Shown here: one piece after another, positions 19,847-28,720 of the stretch
Layout: the number at the start of each line of letters is the position of its first letter
Position numbering within the stretch: the first letter of the stretch is position 1
Assembly (NCBI RefSeq): GCF_042219855.1
Contig: NZ_JBHJHP010000005.1
Location: 372,001 to 436,000, forward strand
Direction: 5' to 3'
Length of the DNA stretch: 64,000 nt
Source of the DNA: JBHJHP01 sp042219855
Lineage (GTDB): Bacteria > Bacteroidota > Bacteroidia > Bacteroidales > UBA5342
The notes under the pieces: generated by a model
Seen by the model: only the letters and a program-made list of their open reading frames with translations
Database searches by the model: none
What the model was told of the DNA's origin: nothing
Program-made: the position numbers and the translations under genes

Positions 19847-22102
19847 TTAATTTTGTGGATATCTTAAATAATTATCAATTTGATGGATAACCGCCCTGTT
19901 AGCCAGAATATTACTGTAACGGCTTACCGTGTTTGCTTCCCTGGTTTGTGAATCGATGATGGTAAGACCAGTGCCATCACTGGATATTGTAATATAGGTA
20001 TCACCATCTGTAGTTTTATATAAAGTCACTGCCCCGTCTTTAAAACCTTCCTGCGGCACGATAATACGTTTTGGCAGAATATGATAATTTACAAATGCAG
20101 CTACTTTTTCCTGTTCAGCCTGTGTAAAATCAGCAATGGTAATTGGCGGTAATACGCCATCAGCCACTGCCTGATCAATGGCCGCGTTGCTTGGAATTAA
20201 AAAGGTATTGTTATTGGTGTTTGCCACATCGGTGATGGCTTTTGTTTCGGTGTTGTATAGATAGCCTTCCATAGATGCCCCGATTTCACTTAAAGATGTA
20301 GCCGATTTTTCAAGATACCGGTAGAAATTCCGGAAAGCGGAATTGCTTTCCAGCTGTACTCCGATGTTATCAACTGAAAACCGGAGTGGTGTGGAAAGTG
20401 TATAAGACTGTCCGTTTGAGGGTTCACTATCGACCTCACCTGAAAGAATAGATAATGCGGTACCGTTTCCACTGGCCCAGACATAGGTTCTTCCCTGGGT
20501 GAAGTATCGGATGTATTCTCCCCTGTCGTCAATACCCGTACGCACAATGCCCTGTCCGCTAAAGTCCACATTTTCTCCTTCAATCATATGCAGATACAAT
20601 AACCTTTCCAGCGCATTGGTTGCATTGTCACCCAATGAACCATTATAATTTTCAGTGAATTCCCAGCGGTTTAAATCCCCGTTCCAGAAAAAGCCCATAT
20701 TGGTCATCTGGTCATTATTTATGAGAAAGAGTTGCAGATCGACCTCTGTATTTTTCAACAGACTCAATATAGTCGGGAATGAACGGATAGCCTGAAGCAT
20801 AATCACATAATCCGGATTCAGGTTAATATCCCCAAGTACGGTATAATAAAGATCTGTTGCCTGTACTTTATTCACCCCGTAAAACATACCGTTGCTGCAT
20901 ACTTTTTTATCCACCACATCTGCGGTCGGATCAAATCTGGCTTCTTCACCATAAATATTCTGAGCCATATCGAATTTTGAAGGCCAAACGGTTGTAAGCC
21001 ATAAATGAGCATTTACAAAGTCCGCAATCTGACTGGTAGTCATCTGATCAAGTGAAGAATAGTACTTTAAGAATTTATTATCAAAAAACTGCTGAACGGC
21101 CTCATTCGTAGGGGCAAACATGGTCCAGCCATTTTTCTGGTTATCATAATCTTCACCACCTTCACCATATCTTAAAAAGTTTTCGCAGTTTGGTGCAAAT
21201 GCCATATTGGAATATCCTTTCACATAAATATTCTGCGTTGAACCTGTTGCCTGCTCATAAAGAGAGGAAACCCAGGAAGGTGCAATGGTATAATTTCTTA
21301 AATAGCGGTTGATGATATCCCTGAACATGCTGTATTCTTCTTTGCCCGCAAGAAATTCCTCAAGATTCTGCAGCGGACTCAGTACTTTATCAATGACATG
21401 AATTACACCATTTTCCGCATAAATATCACCTTCGGTAAGATGTGCATCAACCACATTAAAACTGTCCAATGCAACGCCGGGGAAAAAGTATTCATAGTCG
21501 TAATCCGAAAGATTTTGCTCATTAAGGTAATTACGGGAGAAATACGGGATGTTTTTATAGTTGTAATCATCCAGGGAAGAATAATTACTGTTTGATTCCC
21601 CGCCCATTACGGCATTTACATCCAGCACATTCTCCATCACGCCGTCTACCGTATCTTTATATATCCACTTGTAATAGTTGGTCTGGCGCTTGAATGCTTC
21701 ATTTTCGATCCATAATTCCTGGTCAGATGACTGGTAGTCATCAAGCTGGTCTTCAGAATAGGCATTCTGTAACAATAAATACTGCACGATACTCCGTGCT
21801 TTCACAGAATCCAAATCGCTTACTGAAGCGTAGCCGTTGGCCGCAAAATACTGGTTAAAAGCTTCATCAGTTGGTGCGAATAAAGTGAAATATCCTGCAG
21901 CTCCCAACGATTTTGTATAGCCGGCTTTTTCAATACATGCCAGCAGGGAGGTAAAGTTACCCCGTTGTTCCAACTGTGTTAAAATCGGTGGTTCAAGCCA
22001 TTCCGGACGTTCATAGTATTTGGCTTTCTTATCTTCACATCCGCTGAATATTACCAGCAGATTCAACATAATAAAAGCAAATACAAAAAACTGTTTTTTC
22101 AT
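19847..22102 (-). CDS. Fasciclin lipoprotein with four FAS1 domains; first gene of the operon
   Basis: A 751-residue predicted lipoprotein (signal peptide, Cys22 in VIFSGCEDKK). I can place four FAS1-type units: about 38-242 (NFTSLLACIEKAG, YFTLFAPTDEAFNQYFA, ENGVIHVIDKVLSPL), 245-415 (EYSMFRDIINRYL, GWTMFAPTNEAVQQFF), 420-580 (SFPTILSLLKNTE) and 590-751 (TFLIPSNAAIDQAVADGVL, ANRAVIHQIDNYL). Unlike the other two FAS1 proteins it has no added C-terminal beta-sandwich. It is promoter-proximal, 7 nt ahead of SusC, a position that would make it as abundant as the transporter. FAS1 folds bind protein or glycan partners in adhesins; the role here is inferred from location. Confidence 0.85.
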   Translation of the reverse strand: MKKQFFVFAFIMLNLLVIFSGCEDKKAKYYERPEWLEPPILTQLEQRGNFTSLLACIEKAGYTKSLGAAGYFTLFAPTDEAFNQYFAANGYASVSDLDSVKARSIVQYLLLQNAYSEDQLDDYQSSDQELWIENEAFKRQTNYYKWIYKDTVDGVMENVLDVNAVMGGESNSNYSSLDDYNYKNIPYFSRNYLNEQNLSDYDYEYFFPGVALDSFNVVDAHLTEGDIYAENGVIHVIDKVLSPLQNLEEFLAGKEEYSMFRDIINRYLRNYTIAPSWVSSLYEQATGSTQNIYVKGYSNMAFAPNCENFLRYGEGGEDYDNQKNGWTMFAPTNEAVQQFFDNKFLKYYSSLDQMTTSQIADFVNAHLWLTTVWPSKFDMAQNIYGEEARFDPTADVVDKKVCSNGMFYGVNKVQATDLYYTVLGDINLNPDYVIMLQAIRSFPTILSLLKNTEVDLQLFLINNDQMTNMGFFWNGDLNRWEFTENYNGSLGDNATNALERLLYLHMIEGENVDFSGQGIVRTGIDDRGEYIRYFTQGRTYVWASGNGTALSILSGEVDSEPSNGQSYTLSTPLRFSVDNIGVQLESNSAFRNFYRYLEKSATSLSEIGASMEGYLYNTETKAITDVANTNNNTFLIPSNAAIDQAVADGVLPPITIADFTQAEQEKVAAFVNYHILPKRIIVPQEGFKDGAVTLYKTTDGDTYITISSDGTGLTIIDSQTREANTVSRYSNILANRAVIHQIDNYLRYPQN

Positions 22103-22216
22103 AAGATGATGAATTTGATATAATTACAGATTAACTGCATTCGTTTTTTTCACAATTTGTTCCGTTATCCTTATAAACAATAACCTGACAGCCACATGTA
22201 TTAATCAGGTAAACGT

Positions 22217-22224
22217 CAAAATTA
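22217..22224 (-). promoter_or_regulatory. Candidate -7 element for the FAS1-SusCD operon
   Basis: The minus strand reads TAATTTTG, matching the Bacteroidota TAnnTTTG pattern, about 115 nt upstream of the first FAS1 gene. A TTTG lies at 22250-22253 but the spacing (25 nt) is longer than the usual 19-21, so this is tentative. Confidence 0.3.
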
Positions 22225-22847
22225 TGGAATGTGGAAATGACATACGTATCAAATCCTGCCATAATTTATCATTAACTGACAAAACAAACCAAATCCAGTT
22301 GAAAGCATAACGCAGAGAATAATGCGCATTTTAAGAAATATCCATTTCTTATTCAGAATTGCTGGGTTGGTTTTTTTCATACTACCTAAAAGATCAATTT
22401 TAAAGTTAGCAAACGGTATTGATCATTTCTGTTAACCATTTAAGAGTTAAAATTACTACATTTTAAAGAAATGTACACCACGAAGCGTACAATTTAAAAC
22501 TTACAATTTTCTTACTGATAGCACATTAAGTTAACTTTTTAACAAGGCATACCTATCAGTATAATTCTTAAAAAAGCTAAAATCAAAATTATGAATGTTC
22601 ACAGGCTTTTACAATGCACAAATTGTCCAATTATTTACACATTATGACACCAGTAATAAGTGTCACAAATACACAAATCAAAAACAGGCAGTATTCTCAT
22701 CACACTGTTTTACAAACAATTAAAGAAACTACCCTGAAATGTAAACGATTACAATCCATAAAATAAATTCATTTTATGACAATTTACACCAATTACAAAT
22801 AAAATTTAATTAGTTTTTAATTATGGTATTTCTTTCTATCCTTTTTA

Positions 22848-22855
22848 TATTTTTG
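22848..22855 (+). promoter_or_regulatory. Candidate -7 element for ffh-folD
   Basis: TATTTTTG matches the Bacteroidota TAnnTTTG pattern exactly and ends 25 nt before the ffh ATG. No clear TTG is found at the usual -33 distance, so the support comes only from the -7 match and its location. Confidence 0.4.
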
Positions 22856-22880
22856 CACAAATTACAAAACAGGTTATATA

Positions 22881-24209
22881 ATGTTTGAAAATTTAACAGA
22901 CAGACTTGAGAAATCCTTTCAACTTTTAAAAGGTCAGGGAAAAATAACAGAAATAAACATTGCTGAAACCTTAAAAGATGTCCGAAGAGCTTTACTGGAT
23001 GCGGACGTCAATTTTAAAACAGCAAAAACCTTTACCAATACTGTTAAAGAAAAGGCACTGGGTCAAAACGTATTAACGGCAGTCAAACCGGGGCAGATGC
23101 TGGTTAAAATAGTTCATGATGAACTGGCTGAGTTAATGGGAGGCGAAAGTGTTGATATCAATATAAAAGGAAGTCCGGCCGTTATTTTGATTGCAGGTTT
23201 ACAGGGTTCCGGTAAAACCACATTTTCAGGAAAACTGGCAAATCAGCTCAAACGAAAAAGAGGTAAACATCCCATGCTGGTTGCCGGTGATGTATATCGT
23301 CCTGCAGCCATTGAGCAGTTAAAGGTGCTGGGAACACAGATTGATGTTCCGGTTTTTTCTGATCTGGAAAGCAAAGAACCTGTTAAAATAGCCAGGGAAG
23401 CGATCAGGCAGGCTAAACTGAAGGGGCACGATGTGGTGATTATTGATACTGCCGGACGCTTAGCTATTGATGAACAAATGATGGATGAAATTGCGGCCAT
23501 AAAATCTGCCGTAAATCCGCATGAGATATTATTTGTGGTAGACTCCATGACAGGTCAGGATGCCGTAAATACAGCAAAGGAATTCAATGACAGGCTGGAC
23601 TTTGATGGTGTTGTCTTAACCAAACTTGATGGTGATACTCGTGGTGGTGCTGCACTTTCCATTCGTTCTGTAGTGGATAAACCCATCAAATTTGTTGGGA
23701 TGGGAGAAAAAATGGATGCTCTGGATGTATTCCACCCCAACCGAATGGCAGACCGTATTCTGGGCATGGGTGATATTGTCTCACTGGTAGAGAAAGCCCA
23801 GGAAAACTACGACGCCGATGAAGCAAGAAAACTTCAGAAGAAGATTGCCAAAAATCAGTTTAACTTCAATGATTTTCTTTCTCAGATTAACCAGATTAAA
23901 AAGATGGGTAACCTGAAGGATCTCGCATCCATGATACCCGGTGTCGGGAAGGCAATGAAAAATATTGACATTGATGACGATGCATTCAAACATATTGAGG
24001 CTATCATTCACTCTATGACTCCTCAGGAAAGGGACAATCCGCAGATTTTAAATGGCAGCCGCCGAAACCGTATTGCTCAGGGATCGGGTACCAATATCCA
24101 GGAAGTTAACAAACTGATTAAACAATTTGATGAAACCCGGAAGATGATGCGCATGATGACCCAGGGTAAAAATGTATCGAAAATGATGAATTCAATGAAA
24201 TTCAGATAA
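22881..24209 (+). CDS. ffh: Signal recognition particle GTPase Ffh
   Basis: SRP54 homologue of 442 residues, the normal bacterial length. It binds 4.5S RNA and signal sequences of nascent membrane proteins and docks with FtsY. N domain helices 1-90; P-loop GLQGSGKTT at 106-114; further G motifs IIDTAGR and VLTKLDGDTRGGAA; M domain from about 295 with SMTPQERDNPQILNGSRRNR and a Met-rich tail (MMRMMTQGKNVSKMMNSMKF) that binds hydrophobic signals and SRP RNA. It is followed after 11 nt by folD, so the two are probably cotranscribed. Confidence 0.98.
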   Translation: MFENLTDRLEKSFQLLKGQGKITEINIAETLKDVRRALLDADVNFKTAKTFTNTVKEKALGQNVLTAVKPGQMLVKIVHDELAELMGGESVDINIKGSPAVILIAGLQGSGKTTFSGKLANQLKRKRGKHPMLVAGDVYRPAAIEQLKVLGTQIDVPVFSDLESKEPVKIAREAIRQAKLKGHDVVIIDTAGRLAIDEQMMDEIAAIKSAVNPHEILFVVDSMTGQDAVNTAKEFNDRLDFDGVVLTKLDGDTRGGAALSIRSVVDKPIKFVGMGEKMDALDVFHPNRMADRILGMGDIVSLVEKAQENYDADEARKLQKKIAKNQFNFNDFLSQINQIKKMGNLKDLASMIPGVGKAMKNIDIDDDAFKHIEAIIHSMTPQERDNPQILNGSRRNRIAQGSGTNIQEVNKLIKQFDETRKMMRMMTQGKNVSKMMNSMKFR

Positions 24210-24220
24210 ACTTATAGGTT

Positions 24221-25087
24221 ATGACATTAATTGACGGTAAGGCAACCTCACAACAGATAAAAGCAGAAATAGCTGAAGAAGTAAAAAAAATGGTGGCTTC
24301 AGGTTTAAAGGCACCTCATCTGGCTGCTGTATTAGTTGGCCATGATGGTGGCAGTGAATCTTATGTGGCACACAAAATTAAAGATTGTGAATCGGTAGGT
24401 TTCAAATCGTCCTTAATCCGTTATGAAGATGATGTAACAGAAAGTGAACTGCTAAAAAAAGTGGAAGAACTGAATACCGATCCTGAACTCGATGGTTTCA
24501 TTGTTCAGCTGCCACTACCCGATCATATTAATGAACAAAAAATAATAGAAGCCATTAATCCGGCAAAAGATGTTGATGGATTTCATCCGGAAAATGTTGG
24601 ACGTATGGTGGTAGGTCTGCCTGGTTTTGTATCTGCCACTCCTTTTGGGATTGTTGAGTTACTTAAAAGGTACAAGGTGGAAACATCAGGAAAACACTGT
24701 GTAGTGATAGGCAGAAGTAATATTGTTGGCAGACCGCTAAGTATTTTAATGTCACAAAAAGAAATGAATGCCACTGTTACTGTGGTGCACAGCAGAACAG
24801 AAAACCTGAAAGCCCTTTGCGCAAGCGCTGACATCCTGGTGGCTGCACTGGGAAGGCCCGGATTTGTAACGGCCGACATGGTGAAAGAAGGGGCAACAGT
24901 TATTGATGTGGGTACAACCCGTATTAAGTCAGATCAAACGAAATCGGGCTGGAAACTGAAGGGTGATGTGGATTTTGACAGCGTGGCTGAAAAGTGTGCT
25001 TTTATAACCCCTGTACCTGGAGGAGTTGGTCCGATGACCCGTGTTGCCTTATTAAAAAATACACTGCTGGCAGCCAAAAGAAATTAA
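24221..25087 (+). CDS. folD: Bifunctional methylene-THF dehydrogenase / methenyl-THF cyclohydrolase FolD
   Basis: A 288-residue cytosolic enzyme of one-carbon metabolism: NADP-linked oxidation of 5,10-methylene-THF and hydrolysis to 10-formyl-THF for purine and formyl-Met synthesis. Visible hallmarks are the active-site Tyr48-x3-Lys52 (SESYVAHK), the substrate motif FIVQLPLPDHI, AKDVDGFHPENVG, the nucleotide-binding VVIGRSNIVGRPLSILM, and the C-terminal FITPVPGGVGPMTRVALL. Second gene after ffh, closed by the strong palindromic terminator downstream. Confidence 0.98.
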   Translation: MTLIDGKATSQQIKAEIAEEVKKMVASGLKAPHLAAVLVGHDGGSESYVAHKIKDCESVGFKSSLIRYEDDVTESELLKKVEELNTDPELDGFIVQLPLPDHINEQKIIEAINPAKDVDGFHPENVGRMVVGLPGFVSATPFGIVELLKRYKVETSGKHCVVIGRSNIVGRPLSILMSQKEMNATVTVVHSRTENLKALCASADILVAALGRPGFVTADMVKEGATVIDVGTTRIKSDQTKSGWKLKGDVDFDSVAEKCAFITPVPGGVGPMTRVALLKNTLLAAKRN

Positions 25088-25102
25088 AGAATCATAGATC
25101 AC

Positions 25103-25150
25103 AGAACATAAAAAAACGGGATGAAATTTCATCCCGTTTTTTTATGTTCT
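25103..25150. terminator. Perfect 48-nt palindrome, bidirectional terminator
   Basis: 24 bases are followed at once by their exact reverse complement (arms 25103-25126 and 25127-25150). The core is a GC stem (ACGGGATGAAA/TTTCATCCCGT) flanked by a run of A on the left and T on the right, so it ends both folD (+) and the HtrA gene (-). The outer AGAACAT/ATGTTCT arms extend it beyond what termination needs. Confidence 0.9.
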
Positions 25151-25162
25151 CACCAGCGCTGT

Positions 25163-26602
25163 TTAATCTTCCAGATTTATTGCGTAATAAGCTTTTTTGC
25201 CATTCGGATATACACCTGAAATGAACAATCCACCTCTTACTCTTTCCATGACTGAACTGATATCTTCAACTTCATTTATCTGGCGATCGTTTATCTTTGT
25301 GATCACAAACCCATCAGAAATGCCTATTTCACTGAATTTTCCATCTCCGACATCCGTAACCTGAACACCATGGTTTAAACCTAACTGTTGCAACAATTTC
25401 TGATCGGCTTTAGCAAACTCAGCACCAAGTATTAAATCCGAACCTTTCTGTATGATACTTGTATCTCCGTGTCTGTTTTTAAGCGTCACTTTAAATGTTT
25501 TTTCCGATCCCTTGCGGTTAACCTCAACAGTAATTTTATCACCAGGCCTGTACCGGCTTAACTGTTCAAGAAGTTGTGATCCGGAGTTAACTTCTGCACC
25601 GTTGATACCAACAATGACATCACCCTCTTTGATACCGGCTTCTTCTGCTCCGCCTCCTTCTACCAACTCATTGACATAAACACCTTTCATATCCAGCAAA
25701 TGATTCTGTTCAGCGAAATCAGCATCAATATCACGCATCATAACACCAAGGAATGCCCGTTGTACCTCACCATACTCCATGAGATCGGCTACTACCTTTT
25801 TAACAATACTGACCGGTATGGCAAATGAGTAACCGGCATAAGCTCCTGTAGGTGATGCAATAGCAGAATTGATTCCCACCAGCTCACCATTTGTATTCAC
25901 CAGGGCACCACCACTGTTACCCCTATTGACAGCTGCATCCGTTTGAATATAGGATTCGATACCCATGTGCGTGGCATCGCCAAGAATACCGATACCTCTG
26001 GCTTTTGCACTAACAATACCAGCTGTAACTGTAGTCGATAAATTAAACGGGTTACCTACAGCAAGTACCCATTCACCAAGTTTAAGATTGTCAGAATTTC
26101 CGAATGGGATAGCTGGCAAATTGTCAGCATCCACTTTTAAAAGTGCTATATCGGTTGTAGGGTCAGTACCAATCAGCCGGGCATCGTAACGCCGCTTGTC
26201 ATTCAGAATAACCTCAATGTTATTCGATTTTTCAATCACGTGGTTATTGGTAACAATGTAACCGTCTTTACTGATAATAACCCCTGATCCTGAACCTTCA
26301 AATATTCTTTCCTGTGGCTCATTTCCCCTTAACAGGTCCCATAAATCCACATAGTTGGACTTATAACTCACCTTAACTTTAACATGTACCACAGCCTGAA
26401 CACTGGACTCTGCCGCTTGTGTAAAATCAGTATTTATGGCAGGTGTGGAAGGTAATGTTGCATACGTTGGCTTTACAACCTCTTCGGTTTGCACAACCTG
26501 TGCCTCCCGTGTATGAATACCGGAGTAAATTAAGATCGTCAGAACCGCCGAAACTACAGCTATTGTAACTGTACCAATTGTGTTTTTCAATGTTCGTTTC
26601 AT
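25163..26602 (-). CDS. Periplasmic DegP/HtrA-family serine protease with two PDZ domains
   Basis: A 479-residue Do-like protease/chaperone for envelope quality control. An N-terminal membrane or signal segment (TIGTVTIAVVSAVLTILIYS) precedes a trypsin-like domain with catalytic His121 (IVTNNHVIEKS), Asp151 (DIALLKVD) and Ser230 (NRGNSGGALVN). PDZ1 is at about 275-370 (LGVMMRDIDADF, AGIKEGDVIVGING) and PDZ2 at about 385-475 (GVQVTDVGDGKFSEIGISDG). The triad is intact, so it should be active. It stands alone, convergent with folD and divergent from the sensor kinase gene. Symbol withheld because Bacteroidota annotations use degP, degQ and htrA for the same family. Confidence 0.95.
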   Translation of the reverse strand: MKRTLKNTIGTVTIAVVSAVLTILIYSGIHTREAQVVQTEEVVKPTYATLPSTPAINTDFTQAAESSVQAVVHVKVKVSYKSNYVDLWDLLRGNEPQERIFEGSGSGVIISKDGYIVTNNHVIEKSNNIEVILNDKRRYDARLIGTDPTTDIALLKVDADNLPAIPFGNSDNLKLGEWVLAVGNPFNLSTTVTAGIVSAKARGIGILGDATHMGIESYIQTDAAVNRGNSGGALVNTNGELVGINSAIASPTGAYAGYSFAIPVSIVKKVVADLMEYGEVQRAFLGVMMRDIDADFAEQNHLLDMKGVYVNELVEGGGAEEAGIKEGDVIVGINGAEVNSGSQLLEQLSRYRPGDKITVEVNRKGSEKTFKVTLKNRHGDTSIIQKGSDLILGAEFAKADQKLLQQLGLNHGVQVTDVGDGKFSEIGISDGFVITKINDRQINEVEDISSVMERVRGGLFISGVYPNGKKAYYAINLED

Positions 26603-26713
26603 ATCGCTTCAATTTTAAATCAAATTATTTTACAACGATATTACCAAATATCATTCCATGTTTGGACAAACGTAATGCATATTTAACAATTATTTTTAGT
26701 GATTAACAATGCA

Positions 26714-26743
26714 TTGTAAATGATGCCAGATTTTTTACCTTTG
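26714..26743 (+). promoter_or_regulatory. Bacteroidota-type promoter for the sensor kinase operon
   Basis: TTG at 26714-26716, a 19-nt spacer, then TACCTTTG at 26736-26743, a full match to TTG-N19-TAnnTTTG. The expected start of transcription near 26750 leaves a leader of about 60-90 nt before the kinase start. Confidence 0.6.
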
Positions 26744-26840
26744 TAATTACTGTTTGTTGGTTATAGGATTGAAAATCAGAACTGACAACACGTATTATTA
26801 ATTCAGTAATTTAATGCAGCCTAAGCAATTAAAATTAACT

Positions 26841-28718
26841 ATGCAGATCATTAAAAACTTCAAACCGATCGGTATACTGTTTCTTTTTTTCATTCTGCAA
26901 TTCTATGCAAAGGCCCAGCCATTTGTAATTACGAGCGATTCATTAGCTGAAAATGTTGAGAAAAACATCGACAGGTATCCTGACCAGATCCGGATAAACC
27001 TGCTTCTTAAACTGGCGATATATCATATCAACGCCGATCCGAGAAAAACAGCTGAATTGAGCACAAAAGCAATTGCACAGATAAGAGAACTTGATAATCC
27101 TAAATATGACATAACCTTACTGCATTCTTATATTATGGCAGGAAATTCCTACCATAAACTCGGATCTGAATATTTTGCAAGCAATGCATACCTTAATGCC
27201 TATGATATTGCAGAAAAAATCAATAATGAGAGCCTGCAGTTACTGGCATTAAAAAACCTGTCGAATGCACTGATGAATCAGTCCAACTACCTGATGGCAG
27301 TCGAATACCTGAACAGGGCTGAAAAAATTGCCTTTAAACAAAACAAAAAAGATGTATTGAATGCATTACAAATACAACTTGCAGAAGCTTATATCTTTTT
27401 AAACCGAACCGATTCAGCTAAATTCATCCTGAATAATCTCTTTGTGGATTTAACTGACACAACAGACCTTATTGTAAATCACATCAATTACAGCAAGGTA
27501 AAGGTTATAGAAAAAGACTTTATCGGAGCACAAAGGCATTTAAATGAAGCCCTACTGCTTTCAAAAAGCATTAATAATGATAGTCTGGCCTATGAGTGCT
27601 ATTCGCAGTTGGCCAGAACATCGGCCCTTGTAAATAACTTTTTTGAAGCTGAATTTTACCTGGAGAAAGCATATGCACTAAAGAAAAAAAATGACAATAT
27701 GTCATCGCTTATTTCCTCGGCAGAAATTTATGAGAAAAACAAAAATTACAAAGAGGCAAATGCATATTATAAACGTTTCTACCTGGCTGCTGATTCTGCC
27801 ATAAAGGAAAAAGACAAACTTTCAACACAAAACTTTACTAATCAGGTCGATCTGATCAGTAAGGCAAGGGAAATAAACTCACTGAAACTGAAAAATGCTA
27901 AAAATGAAAAAGACATAAAGAAAACCAGGTTACTTATCATTATCAGTTCAACGCTTTTCCTCTTACTGGTTGTCTCCAGCTATTTTATTGTAAATTATCA
28001 GCGCGAGAAGCATCACAACCTTCAACTTATTGTCAAACAAAATGAAGAATTATCGCTGAAAAAGCATAAAGAAGAATTGCGGAAAGCAGAACTCCGAGCC
28101 GCCATTGCACAGTTACAGGGTCAGGAAATTGAACGAGAGCGACTGGCCAAAGAGTTGCATGATGGCGTTGGAGGAACGCTTGCCGGTATAAAAATGGAAC
28201 TTGAATCAATTTTTGGTGGTATAAAATCGGATAAAAAGGCTGCTTATCTGATTAAGTCGTTACAGGATACTTACATGGAAGTCCGTTCGATTTCAAAAAA
28301 CCTGTCCCTTCCGAATTTTAGTTCCGAATCGTTAAATGAAAATATCCTGAACCTGATCCAGTTTTTTCCCGGAAAGCATGATCTGGAAATCAATTTCAAT
28401 GCATTTCCACTTGAAAACTGGGACGACATTGACATAAACACCCAAAAAGAAATTTACAGAATGATTCAGGAAGCCATTACCAACGCCATTAAGCACGCCA
28501 AAGCCAGTGAAATGGACATACAGATTGTGAACGACGGCACTTCGCTCACCATGATTATTGAAGATAACGGTATTGGATTCGATACCAATAAAATATGGTC
28601 GGGCATAGGACTTAAGAATATGAAGTCGAGGGCTACCGTGTTAAAAGGTGAACTTTCAATTGAATCAGAGCCTGGTGAAGGCACTACCATTAATTTAATT
28701 ATACCCTTAAAAAACTGA
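26841..28718 (+). CDS. TPR-containing membrane sensor histidine kinase (HisKA_3 type)
   Basis: Sensor half of a two-component pair. I chose the Met at 26841 because it gives a clean signal peptide (MQIIKNFKPIGILFLFFILQ, then FYAKAQ); the frame is open from 26814. The periplasmic part (about 30-370) is a tetratricopeptide array. One membrane segment (LLIIISSTLFLLLVVSSYFI) is followed by a coiled coil and the HisKA_3 box ERLAKELHDGVGGTLAG, whose His is the phosphorylation site (codon at 28158-28160). The HATPase domain has the N box IQEAITNAIKHAKAS and G box DNGIGFD, closing with GEGTTINLIIPL. Two nucleotides separate it from the LuxR-type regulator that should receive the phosphate. The signal is unknown. 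Confidence 0.93.
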   Translation: MQIIKNFKPIGILFLFFILQFYAKAQPFVITSDSLAENVEKNIDRYPDQIRINLLLKLAIYHINADPRKTAELSTKAIAQIRELDNPKYDITLLHSYIMAGNSYHKLGSEYFASNAYLNAYDIAEKINNESLQLLALKNLSNALMNQSNYLMAVEYLNRAEKIAFKQNKKDVLNALQIQLAEAYIFLNRTDSAKFILNNLFVDLTDTTDLIVNHINYSKVKVIEKDFIGAQRHLNEALLLSKSINNDSLAYECYSQLARTSALVNNFFEAEFYLEKAYALKKKNDNMSSLISSAEIYEKNKNYKEANAYYKRFYLAADSAIKEKDKLSTQNFTNQVDLISKAREINSLKLKNAKNEKDIKKTRLLIIISSTLFLLLVVSSYFIVNYQREKHHNLQLIVKQNEELSLKKHKEELRKAELRAAIAQLQGQEIERERLAKELHDGVGGTLAGIKMELESIFGGIKSDKKAAYLIKSLQDTYMEVRSISKNLSLPNFSSESLNENILNLIQFFPGKHDLEINFNAFPLENWDDIDINTQKEIYRMIQEAITNAIKHAKASEMDIQIVNDGTSLTMIIEDNGIGFDTNKIWSGIGLKNMKSRATVLKGELSIESEPGEGTTINLIIPLKN

Positions 28719-28720
28719 AT

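Larger units (their letters stand above)
22103..22880. other. 778-bp AT-rich divergent intergenic region without a gene
   Basis: It lies between the divergently transcribed FAS1-SusCD operon and ffh. I found no coding region of convincing length or RNA gene. It contains a candidate minus-strand -7 element (22217-22224), a plus-strand -7 element for ffh (22848-22855), and three dyads: GATCAAT/ATTGATC at 22392-22398 and 22418-22424; TGTAC-N10-GTACA at 22472-22491; TGACAC-N9-GTGTCA at 22645-22665. The dyads are operator-like in form, but no binding protein can be assigned. Confidence 0.6.

Noticed and set aside
22103..22880. A small RNA or 4.5S RNA gene next to ffh
   Set aside because: I found no GGAA-tetraloop hairpin of the SRP RNA type and no terminator-like end in this AT-rich region.
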